Source: Selenomonas timonae
GTDB lineage: Bacteria > Bacillota > Negativicutes > Selenomonadales > Selenomonadaceae
Length of the DNA: 64,000 nt
Assembly (NCBI RefSeq): GCF_014250475.1
Contig: NZ_CP060204.1
Span: forward strand, 943,001-1,007,000
Direction of reading: 5' to 3'
In this document: positions 52,469-60,700 of the stretch, piece after piece
Layout: the number at the start of each line of letters is the position of its first letter
Position numbering within the stretch: the stretch's first letter is position 1
Position numbers and translations under genes: made by a program
The notes under the pieces: generated by a model
Databases searched by the model: none
The model's input: only the letters and a program-made list of their open reading frames with translations
What the model was told of the DNA's origin: nothing

Positions 52469-52954
52469 ATGGGACTTTTTGACGGCTTCAGCGGAAGCGA
52501 AGAAGGGCTCAAGAACAGCGCATTTGAAGCGATCAAGGCGGAACTTGACAAGCAGGATATGAAATATGGCGAGGATGTGACCGAGGACGGCGAGGATCAC
52601 ATCATCCGCATGCGTCAGCAGCTCGACAACGGCAGTGTTGTGAGCATCGCGATCGTCGTCACGGAGAACGGCGACACGAACGATTTTATCAAGATCAAGT
52701 ACTTCGGGCTCGTGCGCTTGGAGGAGGGAGCCGATCCAAAGGCATTCCATGAGAAGCTCAACGATTGGAACAGTCAGTATCGCTACGTAAAATTTGTGGT
52801 CGATGATGAGCGGGATGTCGTCGTGGACATCGATCTGCCGCTCGATCTGCACGTCGGCGTATTTCAGGCGGACAGCTTCATGGCGATGGTCGGTGTCGGC
52901 CTGCAGGTGCTCGAGGAGGTCTATCCGGAGATGATGAAGCTGCGCTGGGCATAA
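52469..52954 (+). CDS. YbjN-like protein, paralogue 2
   Basis: A 161-residue paralogue of the upstream protein. It shares MGLFDGFSGSEE, DVVVDIDLPLDLHVGVFQ and MAMVGVGLQVLEEVYPE. ATG 52469 follows ACGGAGG. Conservation is strongest in the C-terminal half, and the N-terminal ~60 residues have diverged. Confidence 0.75.
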   Translation: MGLFDGFSGSEEGLKNSAFEAIKAELDKQDMKYGEDVTEDGEDHIIRMRQQLDNGSVVSIAIVVTENGDTNDFIKIKYFGLVRLEEGADPKAFHEKLNDWNSQYRYVKFVVDDERDVVVDIDLPLDLHVGVFQADSFMAMVGVGLQVLEEVYPEMMKLRWA

Positions 52955-52958
52955 AAAG

Positions 52959-52999
52959 CCTCCCCCGTGCGACACGGGGGAGGGGAACCGCGCAAGCGG
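52959..52999 (+). terminator. Paired hairpins after the YbjN-like genes
   Basis: CCTCCCCCGTG/CACGGGGGAGG with a 3-nt loop, then CCGC/GCGG. The T-rich stretch CTCTCTTTCTTT comes only after a further 14 nt. Confidence 0.6.
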
Positions 53000-53028
53000 T
53001 GGAAGGGGGCTCTCTTTCTTTGAAACTC

Positions 53029-53060
53029 AAAGGGGCTGCACGACAGGTGTAGCCCCTTTC
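53029..53060. terminator. Bidirectional terminator before the convergent PilZ gene
   Basis: AAAGGGGCTGCAC/TGTAGCCCCTTT (one or two mismatches) with a ~6-nt loop. A T-run follows on the plus strand and an A-run precedes it, so both directions could stop here. Confidence 0.75.
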
Positions 53061-53066
53061 GCATAT

Positions 53067-53792
53067 TCAGCTTCTCTTTGTATGGTCGATTTGCGGGATC
53101 TTCAGTCCCTTGCGCAGGTAACTCTGCTGGAGCTGATAGATACTCTGGACAAGGCGCTCGCGCTCGCGCGTCCCGAGCGTGTCGCCGAACATGACGCCGA
53201 TGTGATACGTCATGCCGAGATTCGTCTCAATGGGAGTTGCCCGGCGGATCGTGCCCTCCGTTTCGAGCGTGCCGATGCGTGGCAGCTCGGGTACGCGTAC
53301 GGAGATCGGTGCGTCCATAATCAGCGGCTCGTCGTGCACGAAACAAAGCCCCCCGCCGCTGATGTCGATCAGGGCGACCTCGCGGTAGTCCTTGAGGCTG
53401 CCGTGATTGCCGGGCAGCTTCGCCTCGATGGACATTGGAATCGGTACGCGGACGAAATCGCGCAGCTGAATGCGCTCGGCGCTCTCCGGCAGTGCCATGT
53501 ACCAGATCGTATCGGGCAGCGGCGAGGCAGAGCGATAGGGAACGTCGAAGTGATAGACGCAGCCGGAGCCTGTGAGATGGCATTGAAAAACACGGCCGGG
53601 CTCGGGTGTGTTGACAAATTTTCCCACGGGGACATCCAAGCGCACGGCGAGTGCTCCTGCAGGCCTTCCCGCTGCCTGCTCCTCATCGCTGAGCTCGAGG
53701 GCACCGTAGTAGTCAATCTCGGTATCTGGTTCGATGATGTGAATCGCAGCCCCGTGCTTCAGCAGTGCAGCGAGTTTTTCGCCCTCAATCAT
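53067..53792 (-). CDS. PilZ-domain c-di-GMP receptor (YcgR-like)
   Basis: A 241-residue protein. Residues about 1-105 resemble the N-terminal YcgR-type flagellar brake domain. The PilZ domain follows with the two c-di-GMP signatures: R111-x-x-x-R115 in QLRDFVRVPI and D143-x-S145-x-x-G148 in IDISGGGLCF. Such proteins act on flagellar or surface functions when c-di-GMP rises, which fits a flagellated cell. ATG 53792 is preferred over a TTG three codons upstream because of AAAGGG spacing. It diverges from yaaR across a symmetric promoter region. Confidence 0.9.
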   Translation of the reverse strand: MIEGEKLAALLKHGAAIHIIEPDTEIDYYGALELSDEEQAAGRPAGALAVRLDVPVGKFVNTPEPGRVFQCHLTGSGCVYHFDVPYRSASPLPDTIWYMALPESAERIQLRDFVRVPIPMSIEAKLPGNHGSLKDYREVALIDISGGGLCFVHDEPLIMDAPISVRVPELPRIGTLETEGTIRRATPIETNLGMTYHIGVMFGDTLGTRERERLVQSIYQLQQSYLRKGLKIPQIDHTKRS

Positions 53793-53852
53793 AGTCTTCA
53801 AACCCTTTCCACAATTAATTCTTTTTGTTAGATAAGGATAACAAAGTATGGC

Positions 53853-53901
53853 GGCAAAGTCAATTTACCTCTTTGACTTTGCCCTTTGTTCGGGCTATAA
53901 T
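53853..53901. promoter_or_regulatory. Divergent pilZ/yaaR promoters overlapping a perfect inverted repeat
   Basis: GGCAAAGTCAA (53853-53863) and TTGACTTTGCC (53873-53883) are perfect inverted repeats nine bases apart. The right arm holds the plus-strand -35 TTGACT (53873), with TATAAT at 53896-53901 after a 17-nt spacer. The left arm, read on the minus strand, holds TTGACT with TATCCT 17 nt later. One bound dimer could block both promoters. Confidence 0.72.
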
Positions 53902-53948
53902 GAACAATGGGTAAATTGACTCATCTTGAAAAGGGATTGGTGGACGCA

Positions 53949-54404
53949 ATGGCGATGAAGATAGACAGCAGCATTGCGCGGAGTACATCGCTCACAATGC
54001 CGCGTGCAGAGACGGATGTGGGCGTGCGCGGCGCAGCGACGGACTTTAGTACGGAACTGGCGGATCAGGAGTCCGCCATGTCGCGCGAGGCGATGGATCG
54101 CCTTCTTGAGCAGATCGATGAGCAGGGCGCACGCCTCTCAAAGTCGCCGACGTTTGACGAGCTGCGCTCCTATCGCTCTCTCATCCAGAATTTCATCGGT
54201 GAGGCAGTTGGCAGTATGTATGAACTGCATACGCAGGCAGGCTGGGATCGCCTTGGGCGGCAGAAGGTATACACCTCCGTGCGCAAGATCGATAAGAAGC
54301 TGGAGGAGATGGCAGAGAAAATCCGCCTCGGACAGGCAGATCAGCTCGATATCATCGCGAGTCATGATGCCATCAGAGGCCTCCTCGTCGATCTCTATAT
54401 GTGA
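53949..54404 (+). CDS. yaaR: YaaR-like DUF327 protein
   Basis: A 151-residue helical protein with the YaaR motifs ARLSKSPTFDELRSYRSLIQNFIGEAV and DIIASHDAIRGLLVDLYM. ATG 53949 is chosen because the promoter -10 ends at 53901, too close for the ATG at 53907, and GGTGG lies five bases upstream of 53949. Gene order yaaR-holB-ricT-trmN is that of Bacillus. Function is unknown in most organisms. Confidence 0.85.
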   Translation: MAMKIDSSIARSTSLTMPRAETDVGVRGAATDFSTELADQESAMSREAMDRLLEQIDEQGARLSKSPTFDELRSYRSLIQNFIGEAVGSMYELHTQAGWDRLGRQKVYTSVRKIDKKLEEMAEKIRLGQADQLDIIASHDAIRGLLVDLYM

Positions 54405-55459
54405 TGGCGCGGACGAAGACGACTGCGTCTGCGGCGCCCGCAAGTGAAGAGGTACACGAGGCGTTCCCTGCGGACTGGACAGACATCCGCGGTCATGCGG
54501 AGATCATCTCCCGTCTGCGCGCGCTTGCGGCTGCAAAGCGCCTGCCCCATGCACTTCTTTTTTGCGGCATCGAGGGAGTTGGCAAGCGACGCACGGCGCA
54601 CGTGCTTGTGCGAACGCTGCTCTGTGAGACTGCGGGTGATGCGCCATGCGGGCACTGCGAGGCATGCCGTACGATGGCGGCGGGTGTCCATCCCGACTAC
54701 TTCGAGGTTGCACCCGAAGCGCGCGGCAAGAGTGCAGCGATGATCCGCACGGACGCCGTACGAGACATCCTCATCGCGGCGTCAGGCGCGCCGGTCAGCG
54801 CAGATCGGCGGATCATCCTCATTGACGGCGCTGATCGCATGAATGAGGCGGCGGCAAATCGGCTCCTCAAGACACTTGAGGAGCCGGCGGGTGCGGTGCT
54901 CTTCATTCTCATAACGAATGCATATGATGCCATCCTGCCGACCATCCGCTCGCGTGCCGTGCGCATTGCGTTCGGCGCATTGCCGCGCGGCGAGATCGAG
55001 GCAGAGCTCAGGGCACGCGGGACAGAGCATGCAGCGGCGATTGCCGCCCTCGCAGACGGCAGCCTCGGGCGGGCGTATGCACTCGCCGAGGAGGGGCTCT
55101 CCCTGCGGGACGATGCCATCGACCTCCTTACACATCTGCCCGACCTCGGTGTCGAGGACATCTGGGCGCGTGCGGAGGCGCTCGGTGCACGCTCACATGT
55201 AGAGCGTACGTCGTGGCTCTCCTATATGCAGATGGCACTGCGCGACCTCCTCATCCTGCATGAGGACGGCGGGAGCGATGCACTCTGTCACGTGGATCGA
55301 CGGGAGGAGCTCGCTGCACTCCTTACCCACATGACGAATGCCGACATCTTTGCACTGATAGACGGGACGCGGCAGCTATCACGGCGCTTTGCTGCGAACG
55401 TGAACCCTGCACTGCAGGCAGAGGCATTTTTATTACGTGCACGAAAACAATTCACATGA
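54404..55459 (+). CDS. holB: DNA polymerase III delta-prime subunit
   Basis: A 351-residue clamp-loader subunit. The region HALLFCGIEGVGKRRTAHVL is a Walker A-type loop (GIEGVGKR). The zinc module has four Cys in CETAGDAPCGHCEAC. The Walker B-like strand is RIILIDGADRM, followed by LLKTLEEPAGAVLFILIT (sensor 1 region). ATG 54404 shares a base with the yaaR stop (TGATG), and the GTG at 54401 is the alternative. The neighbours match the Bacillus order. Confidence 0.92.
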   Translation: MARTKTTASAAPASEEVHEAFPADWTDIRGHAEIISRLRALAAAKRLPHALLFCGIEGVGKRRTAHVLVRTLLCETAGDAPCGHCEACRTMAAGVHPDYFEVAPEARGKSAAMIRTDAVRDILIAASGAPVSADRRIILIDGADRMNEAAANRLLKTLEEPAGAVLFILITNAYDAILPTIRSRAVRIAFGALPRGEIEAELRARGTEHAAAIAALADGSLGRAYALAEEGLSLRDDAIDLLTHLPDLGVEDIWARAEALGARSHVERTSWLSYMQMALRDLLILHEDGGSDALCHVDRREELAALLTHMTNADIFALIDGTRQLSRRFAANVNPALQAEAFLLRARKQFT

Positions 55460-55487
55460 GTTGTTGATATAGATTCCGGAGGAAGTT

Positions 55488-56579
55488 TTGCAAACGATTG
55501 TAGGTGTCCGCTTCAAGGCAGCGGGCAAGATATATTCATTCGGGCAGGGACAGCTGACGATTGCCGAGGGCGATCACGTCATCGTTGAGACGGCACGCGG
55601 CATGGAGTGTGGCAAGGTCGTCATCGCACCGCGTGAGGTGCCGGACGAATCTGTTCCGCCGAATTTGCGCATAGTGCACCGCATCGCGGATGCCTCGGAT
55701 CTCGCCCGCATTGATGAGAACCGCGCGCGCGAGCGTGAGGCACGTACGGTCTGCGAGGAGAAGATACGGGAACTCGGCCTCAAGATGAAGCTCGTCGATG
55801 TCGAGCTCACCTTTGACCTCTCGAAGATGCTCTTCTACTTTACGGCGGATGGGCGCGTTGACTTCCGCCAGCTCGTACGCGAGCTCGCAGGTGTCTTCCG
55901 CACGCGCATTGAGCTGCGCCAGATCGGCGTGCGTGACGAGGCGAAGATGATGGGCGGCATGGGCTGCTGCGGGCGGCCGCTGTGCTGCGCGACCTTCCTC
56001 GGTGATTTCGTGCCCGTTTCCATCCGCATGGCAAAGGAGCAGAACCTCTCGCTCAACCCGACGAAGATCTCGGGCATCTGCGGGCGGCTCATGTGCTGTC
56101 TGAAATACGAGAGCGACGGCTATGGCTGCGGCGGCTGCATGCGTGTGAAAAAGGCGGAGTATACCCCCGCGCAGAACGATCGCGTTATCGCGGAGGACGG
56201 TGAGGGGCGCGTTGTCGCCGTCAGCGAACAGCGGCGTACGGCGACCATCCTCATGGACGACGGGAAAACAGTGATCGCTGCATGGGAGGACATTGCCCGC
56301 GTCGAGGGGGAGGACGGGACACCGCGTACTCATGTGCCGCGCGAGGGACGGCAGCGTCCCCCGCGTGAGGGGCGTATGCCGCGCGAAGGCCGCGAACGTC
56401 GTGAGCGTCCCGCAGGGGCAAAACTGCGCGAGCGCGGGGAACGCAGCGAGCGGAGAGAGCCAGGAGAGCGCACGGAGCGTTCCGCGAAGAATGCAGACGA
56501 GCGCCGCCGTCCGCAGGGCAATCGGCGTCAGCCGCGCCGTGCGCCGCGCGCGCAGCAGGGTGATGAGATCCATGAGTGA
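55488..56579 (+). CDS. ricT: RicT/YaaT-like PSP1-domain protein with Arg-rich tail
   Basis: A 363-residue PSP1-domain protein. The core opens VGVRFKAAGKIYSF. Its Cys-rich signature is MGGMGCCGRPLCCATFLGDF, then GICGRLMCCLKYE and GYGCGGCM. In Bacillus YaaT/RicT works with RicA and RicF on RNase Y. The start is TTG 55488, with GGAGGAAG upstream. The final ~80 residues are an unusual, low-complexity Arg/Pro/Glu/Gly extension containing repeated PREGR, absent from compact RicT; a nucleic-acid-binding tail is likely. It overlaps the next gene by 8 nt. Confidence 0.9.
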   Translation: MQTIVGVRFKAAGKIYSFGQGQLTIAEGDHVIVETARGMECGKVVIAPREVPDESVPPNLRIVHRIADASDLARIDENRAREREARTVCEEKIRELGLKMKLVDVELTFDLSKMLFYFTADGRVDFRQLVRELAGVFRTRIELRQIGVRDEAKMMGGMGCCGRPLCCATFLGDFVPVSIRMAKEQNLSLNPTKISGICGRLMCCLKYESDGYGCGGCMRVKKAEYTPAQNDRVIAEDGEGRVVAVSEQRRTATILMDDGKTVIAAWEDIARVEGEDGTPRTHVPREGRQRPPREGRMPREGRERRERPAGAKLRERGERSERREPGERTERSAKNADERRRPQGNRRQPRRAPRAQQGDEIHE

Positions 56580-57315
56580 GATGGTGCAGCTGCGTCCGAA
56601 CGAGCGGCTTGACGATCTCTGCATGGGCGGACGGCAGATCATCCAGCGCACGGATGAATTCTGTTTCTCCATGGATGCTGTCCTGCTTGCACATTTTCTG
56701 CACATGACGGGGCGTGAGCATGTGCTTGACCTCGGCACGGGGACGGGCGTGATCCCTCTGCTCATTGCGGACAGGGCGCGGGAGATCACGGCAGTGGAAC
56801 TGAATCCCGTGCAGGCGGAACTTGCTGCGCGGAATGTGCGCATGAACAACCTCACAGACAAAATCTCAGTGCGGGAGGGTGACTATCGCGACCCTCCCGC
56901 TCTTTTTGCGTGTGGAGAATATGACCTCGTATTCAGTAATCCGCCGTACCGCCCCGTGACAAGCGGAGCCCTCAGCGTGGGCGCACGCGCAGCGGCGCGT
57001 CACGAGATCACGGCAACCCTCGCCGATACCGTGCGTGCGGCAGCATATGCGCTGAAGCACGGCGGGCGCCTTGCAATGGTGCATCTGCCCGAACGCCTCG
57101 GCGAGATCGTCCTCGCACTTCATGCGGAGGGGCTCGCCGTCAAACGCCTGCGCATGGTACAGCCGCGTGCGGACAAAGCACCGAACCTCATGCTCATCGA
57201 GGCGGTAAAGGGCACTGCGCTCGCGGGAATGCGCCATGAACCTGCACTTATCGTGCGCGACGCGAAGGGGCGGTATACCGAGGAGATCCGCAGCATCTAC
57301 GGGCAGGAGATGTGA
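56572..57315 (+). CDS. tRNA(Val) adenine-N6 methyltransferase (TrmN6/YabB family)
   Basis: A 247-residue class I SAM-dependent methyltransferase. ERLDDLCMGGRQIIQ is the TrmN6/YabB opening, the SAM loop is VLDLGTGTGVIPLLIAD, and the N6-adenine signature is NPPY in VFSNPPYRP. ATG 56572 lies in the end of ricT. It is the last gene of the yaaR cluster, matching Bacillus yabB. Confidence 0.88.
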   Translation: MSEMVQLRPNERLDDLCMGGRQIIQRTDEFCFSMDAVLLAHFLHMTGREHVLDLGTGTGVIPLLIADRAREITAVELNPVQAELAARNVRMNNLTDKISVREGDYRDPPALFACGEYDLVFSNPPYRPVTSGALSVGARAAARHEITATLADTVRAAAYALKHGGRLAMVHLPERLGEIVLALHAEGLAVKRLRMVQPRADKAPNLMLIEAVKGTALAGMRHEPALIVRDAKGRYTEEIRSIYGQEM

Positions 57316-57377
57316 GGAAAACACGGATGAAATCAGCCACATCATCTTGGTGCATCTTTTTCACGCTGTCTGTTCCC
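57315..57377 (-). repeat. Truncated, degenerate copy of the MITE-like element
   Basis: The region from AGGAAAACACGGATGAAATC onwards matches the first ~60 bp of the full copy at 57416, with scattered changes. It starts at the trmN stop codon. It lies in tandem with the full copy. Confidence 0.6.
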
Positions 57378-57415
57378 TAAGGCTTCCATCTGCTAATTTT
57401 TTACCGTTCGACTTA

Positions 57416-57577
57416 AGGAAGCACTGATAAATTCAGCCGCGCCATCTTGACGCATCTTTTTTGCCCGCACTGTGCCCTCGATCCTCCACATAGCCTTGGC
57501 TATGCGTCCGGTTTGCCTCCTTGTTCGGACGAAAAATCTACGCCAATCTGACGGACTTCCTTTTATCAGCGATTCTT
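57416..57577 (-). repeat. MITE-like intergenic element, copy 2
   Basis: A 162-bp element, inverted relative to 22827-22987 and nearly the same throughout. Terminal repeats are AGGAAGCACTGATAAA and, on the other strand, AAGAATCGCTGATAAA. The hairpins CGTCCG/CGGACG and ATAGCC/GGCTAT are preserved. It lies upstream of the autotransporter gene. The remaining intergenic sequence (57578-57741) is AT-rich, with no gene seen. Confidence 0.85.
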
Positions 57578-57741
57578 TAATTATACAATCTACCCCTAAC
57601 GTATTCTCGCAATCCACCATTGTCATTTGAAAAACTTAGATGTATAATTAAAAGATAACGGGGGTTGTTCGATTTTGACTTAAATAAAAGAATGTTTGTT
57701 TTTGTTAAATCGATTGAACTGTATTATGAGGAGGAACTGTG

Positions 57742-60700
57742 ATGACTGGAATGAAGGATCGGCGGCGGCTGGCGCTCTATGTAGCACTCGGTCTCTCTGC
57801 AGGAAGCGGGCTGATGCTCGACGCATCGACGGCGTATGCGCATGATATTGTGCTGGATACAGACCAAACAGGCACATATATTGCCAATGCTGCCGAAGGA
57901 GATGATGTGAAGGTTCGTCAGAATGCTGCGGGGACGACCATTCCGACAATCACCAACGGAGACATCGTTGGCAGTAAAGCGGCAGATGCGAAGAAGATCA
58001 CAGTTACAGTTGACAGCGTCAAAGCGGAGTCTGCGGGCTATGGACGTGTCTACGCAGGCTTTGGGGTAGGGACGGCTTCGAAGAATCATATCACATACAA
58101 CGGGGGTGTAGCAAATGCACTGATCGGCGGTGCAAGCACCTCTACTGTGGCAAATTCGACACATGGTGCAACGGGGAATGTGGTCGCGGTTCATGGCGGA
58201 ACGATCCATAAGCACGTCACCAGCGGCCTTGGCAAAGAATATGCTGCCGTTACTGGGAATGAGGTAACGGTTTCCGGCGGCTCGATGGGGAGTGTGCGCG
58301 GCGGTGTCGGAGGAAATAATGCCTCTGTCACAGACAACGTAGTCACCATTGATGGAGCTTCTACCAACATCAGCAACCAGGTGAGCGGCGGCGTTTCCGG
58401 AAAAAATGCTACGGTCAAGAAAAATACTGTGACCGTTAAAAAGGGGACTCTGGCGAGTGTACGGGGCGGTGTCGGTAAGGAAGGCGCTGCCGTTCGTGAG
58501 AATAAGGTAGTCATTGAGGGTGGTACGGTCAATGACAGGGTTGTTGGTAGTGAGGCAGTACTGCCGACAACGGTTCCTACAGTCGATTCTGCCAGCCTGT
58601 CCAATCACAATACGGTCGTGCTCGGCTCAGATACTGGAGCGTATGCGGCACAACTCTCCAATGCGGAGATCTGGGGCACGCGCTATGGCAATTCCGGCGT
58701 GATTGCAGGCGGTGATGCACGGATTGCAGGCAATACGCTTGAAGTTAACGCGAAGGATGTCTCTGTCAAAAAAGTATGCAACTTCCAGACGTATCAGTTC
58801 AACCTGACGAAGGGTATTGATGAAAATGCCTCCATGCTGACGGTTGTGGATACGCATGGCTTCGGTCCTGGAGCGAATGTGCAGTGGAGTGATATTCAGC
58901 TCGATGCAGCGAAGTGGAATGACGTAAAGAATGCAGACGACAGCAGCACACACTATGGAAAGAGCGGTACGATAACGCTCATCAAGACCTCGGACAGAAA
59001 TCGCCATCTTACCATTCATAATAGTAAGGCTGAGTCGCTGAACAGAACGGGCGTGAGCGGCGATTTTGAGTACAAACTCGCGGCTGACAATACCGATGCT
59101 GTGGCTACGGCAGGCGGATCTATTTCGGTTGCCCGCGTCGAGGCGACGCTGAACCGCATCCAGAATGCAGATGCGGTCTATGCGGGGACTGCGCAGGATG
59201 CAGACAATGCCGTGCGCGGCGGCTATTCCAAATACGGTCATAATGTGACGAAGAACATACTGGAGGTCACCCATCTCCAGACGACGGGACTGAATGCCGC
59301 CTATGGCGGCGAGGTCGCGGGTCTTGTGGGCGCTGTGTTCGGCAATACACTTGACATTACGGGGACGGATGATCAAACGTCACCCACACCCGTAAAACGG
59401 ACACTGGCGAACGCCTATGGCGGTGCGATCACGAACGCAAATAATGCGGGTACGGTCGGCGGAACGGAAGAGCATGCGGGGAATCGTGTAGCTGTCAGCG
59501 GCGGGCAGGTCACGAACGCCTACGGTGGTTATACGGCGGGTGCAGGTAATGTGCAATATAATACTGCTGTAACCGAAGGCAGTGCTGTGGTTGAAAAGTC
59601 CTATGGCGGCGATACTGCAGGGGCGGGGACGGTTCAGAAGAATATCGCATATGTCGCAGGCGGCACGGTGGCGGATGTCTACGGCGGTGCTTCGAGTGGA
59701 AACGGTACAGTTACGGAAAATGTCGTTGCGCTGAATGGTGGCATAACGGGCAATGCTTATGGCGGCTATGCATCGGGCGGCGCGGCAGTCACGGACAACA
59801 GCGTTCGGGTTGAGGGCGGCACAGCGACGGGCACGCTCTACGGCGCACTGTCGATGAACGGAAATGCGGACAATAACAAAGTATTTGTGCGCAGAGGTTC
59901 GGTCGCCAGCGTCACAGGTACGCAGAGTGCAGACGGGAATGTAACGAAGGGGCAGGTCTTCGTTGCGGGCGGTACGGTCACGGGCACGGTCTATGGCGGG
60001 CGCACAACGGGCAGCGGATCGGTTGAGAACAGCCATGTCACGATCACGGGCGGTACGGTTACGGGCACAGTGTATGCCGGTGAAGCGACGGGCAGCGGCA
60101 ATATCAAGAACAATGCCGTGAACCTTGGCGATGAGAGCGTTCATGATCTTACGAATGCGAATCTCAGAGCTGCTGATCTTGTCGGCGGGAGTATCGGTGT
60201 CGCCGGCACCGGCAACATATCGGACAATGCACTGAATGTGTACGCAAAGAACGCCGATGTGAAGTCGGTCGCGAAGTTTGACAAGCATCGCTTCATCCTC
60301 GATCGGGCGATTACCGACGGCGCGACGATGCTGACCATCGATCAGGGCGGTTTCGGTCGGGAGATCGACTGGAATAGCGTTGTGGTCGAAAACGAAGCCG
60401 CGATGATGAAGGACGGCAATCCCGGCGGCAGAGTTACGCTTGCGGCGGGAACTGCAGCAGACGATTTGAAGGTTGCGGGCTATACGAAGCGTGACCATAC
60501 AACTGAAAATACTGAGCACGTGATCGAGTTGGATCCGGATACACTTGCCGAGGCAGCAGGTGCAGGGAATCACGCAACGGCAGAGTCGCTTCTTCTCACC
60601 TACGCGAAGTTCAAGGACAATACATGGACATATGACGGCGCATTGACTAGCCCTACGAGTGAGGATAATGAGGTGTTCGGCGGCATCTCCTACAAGGGAC

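Noticed and set aside
53907-53948. ATG 53907 as start of yaaR
   Set aside because: It lies 5 nt after the -10 box, leaving no leader; ATG 53949 has a ribosome-binding site.
59400-60120. CRISPR-like array in the repeats at 59.4-60.1 kb
   Set aside because: Repeats are imperfect, in frame and code for YGG-type beta-helix turns; there are no conserved direct repeats with unique spacers.
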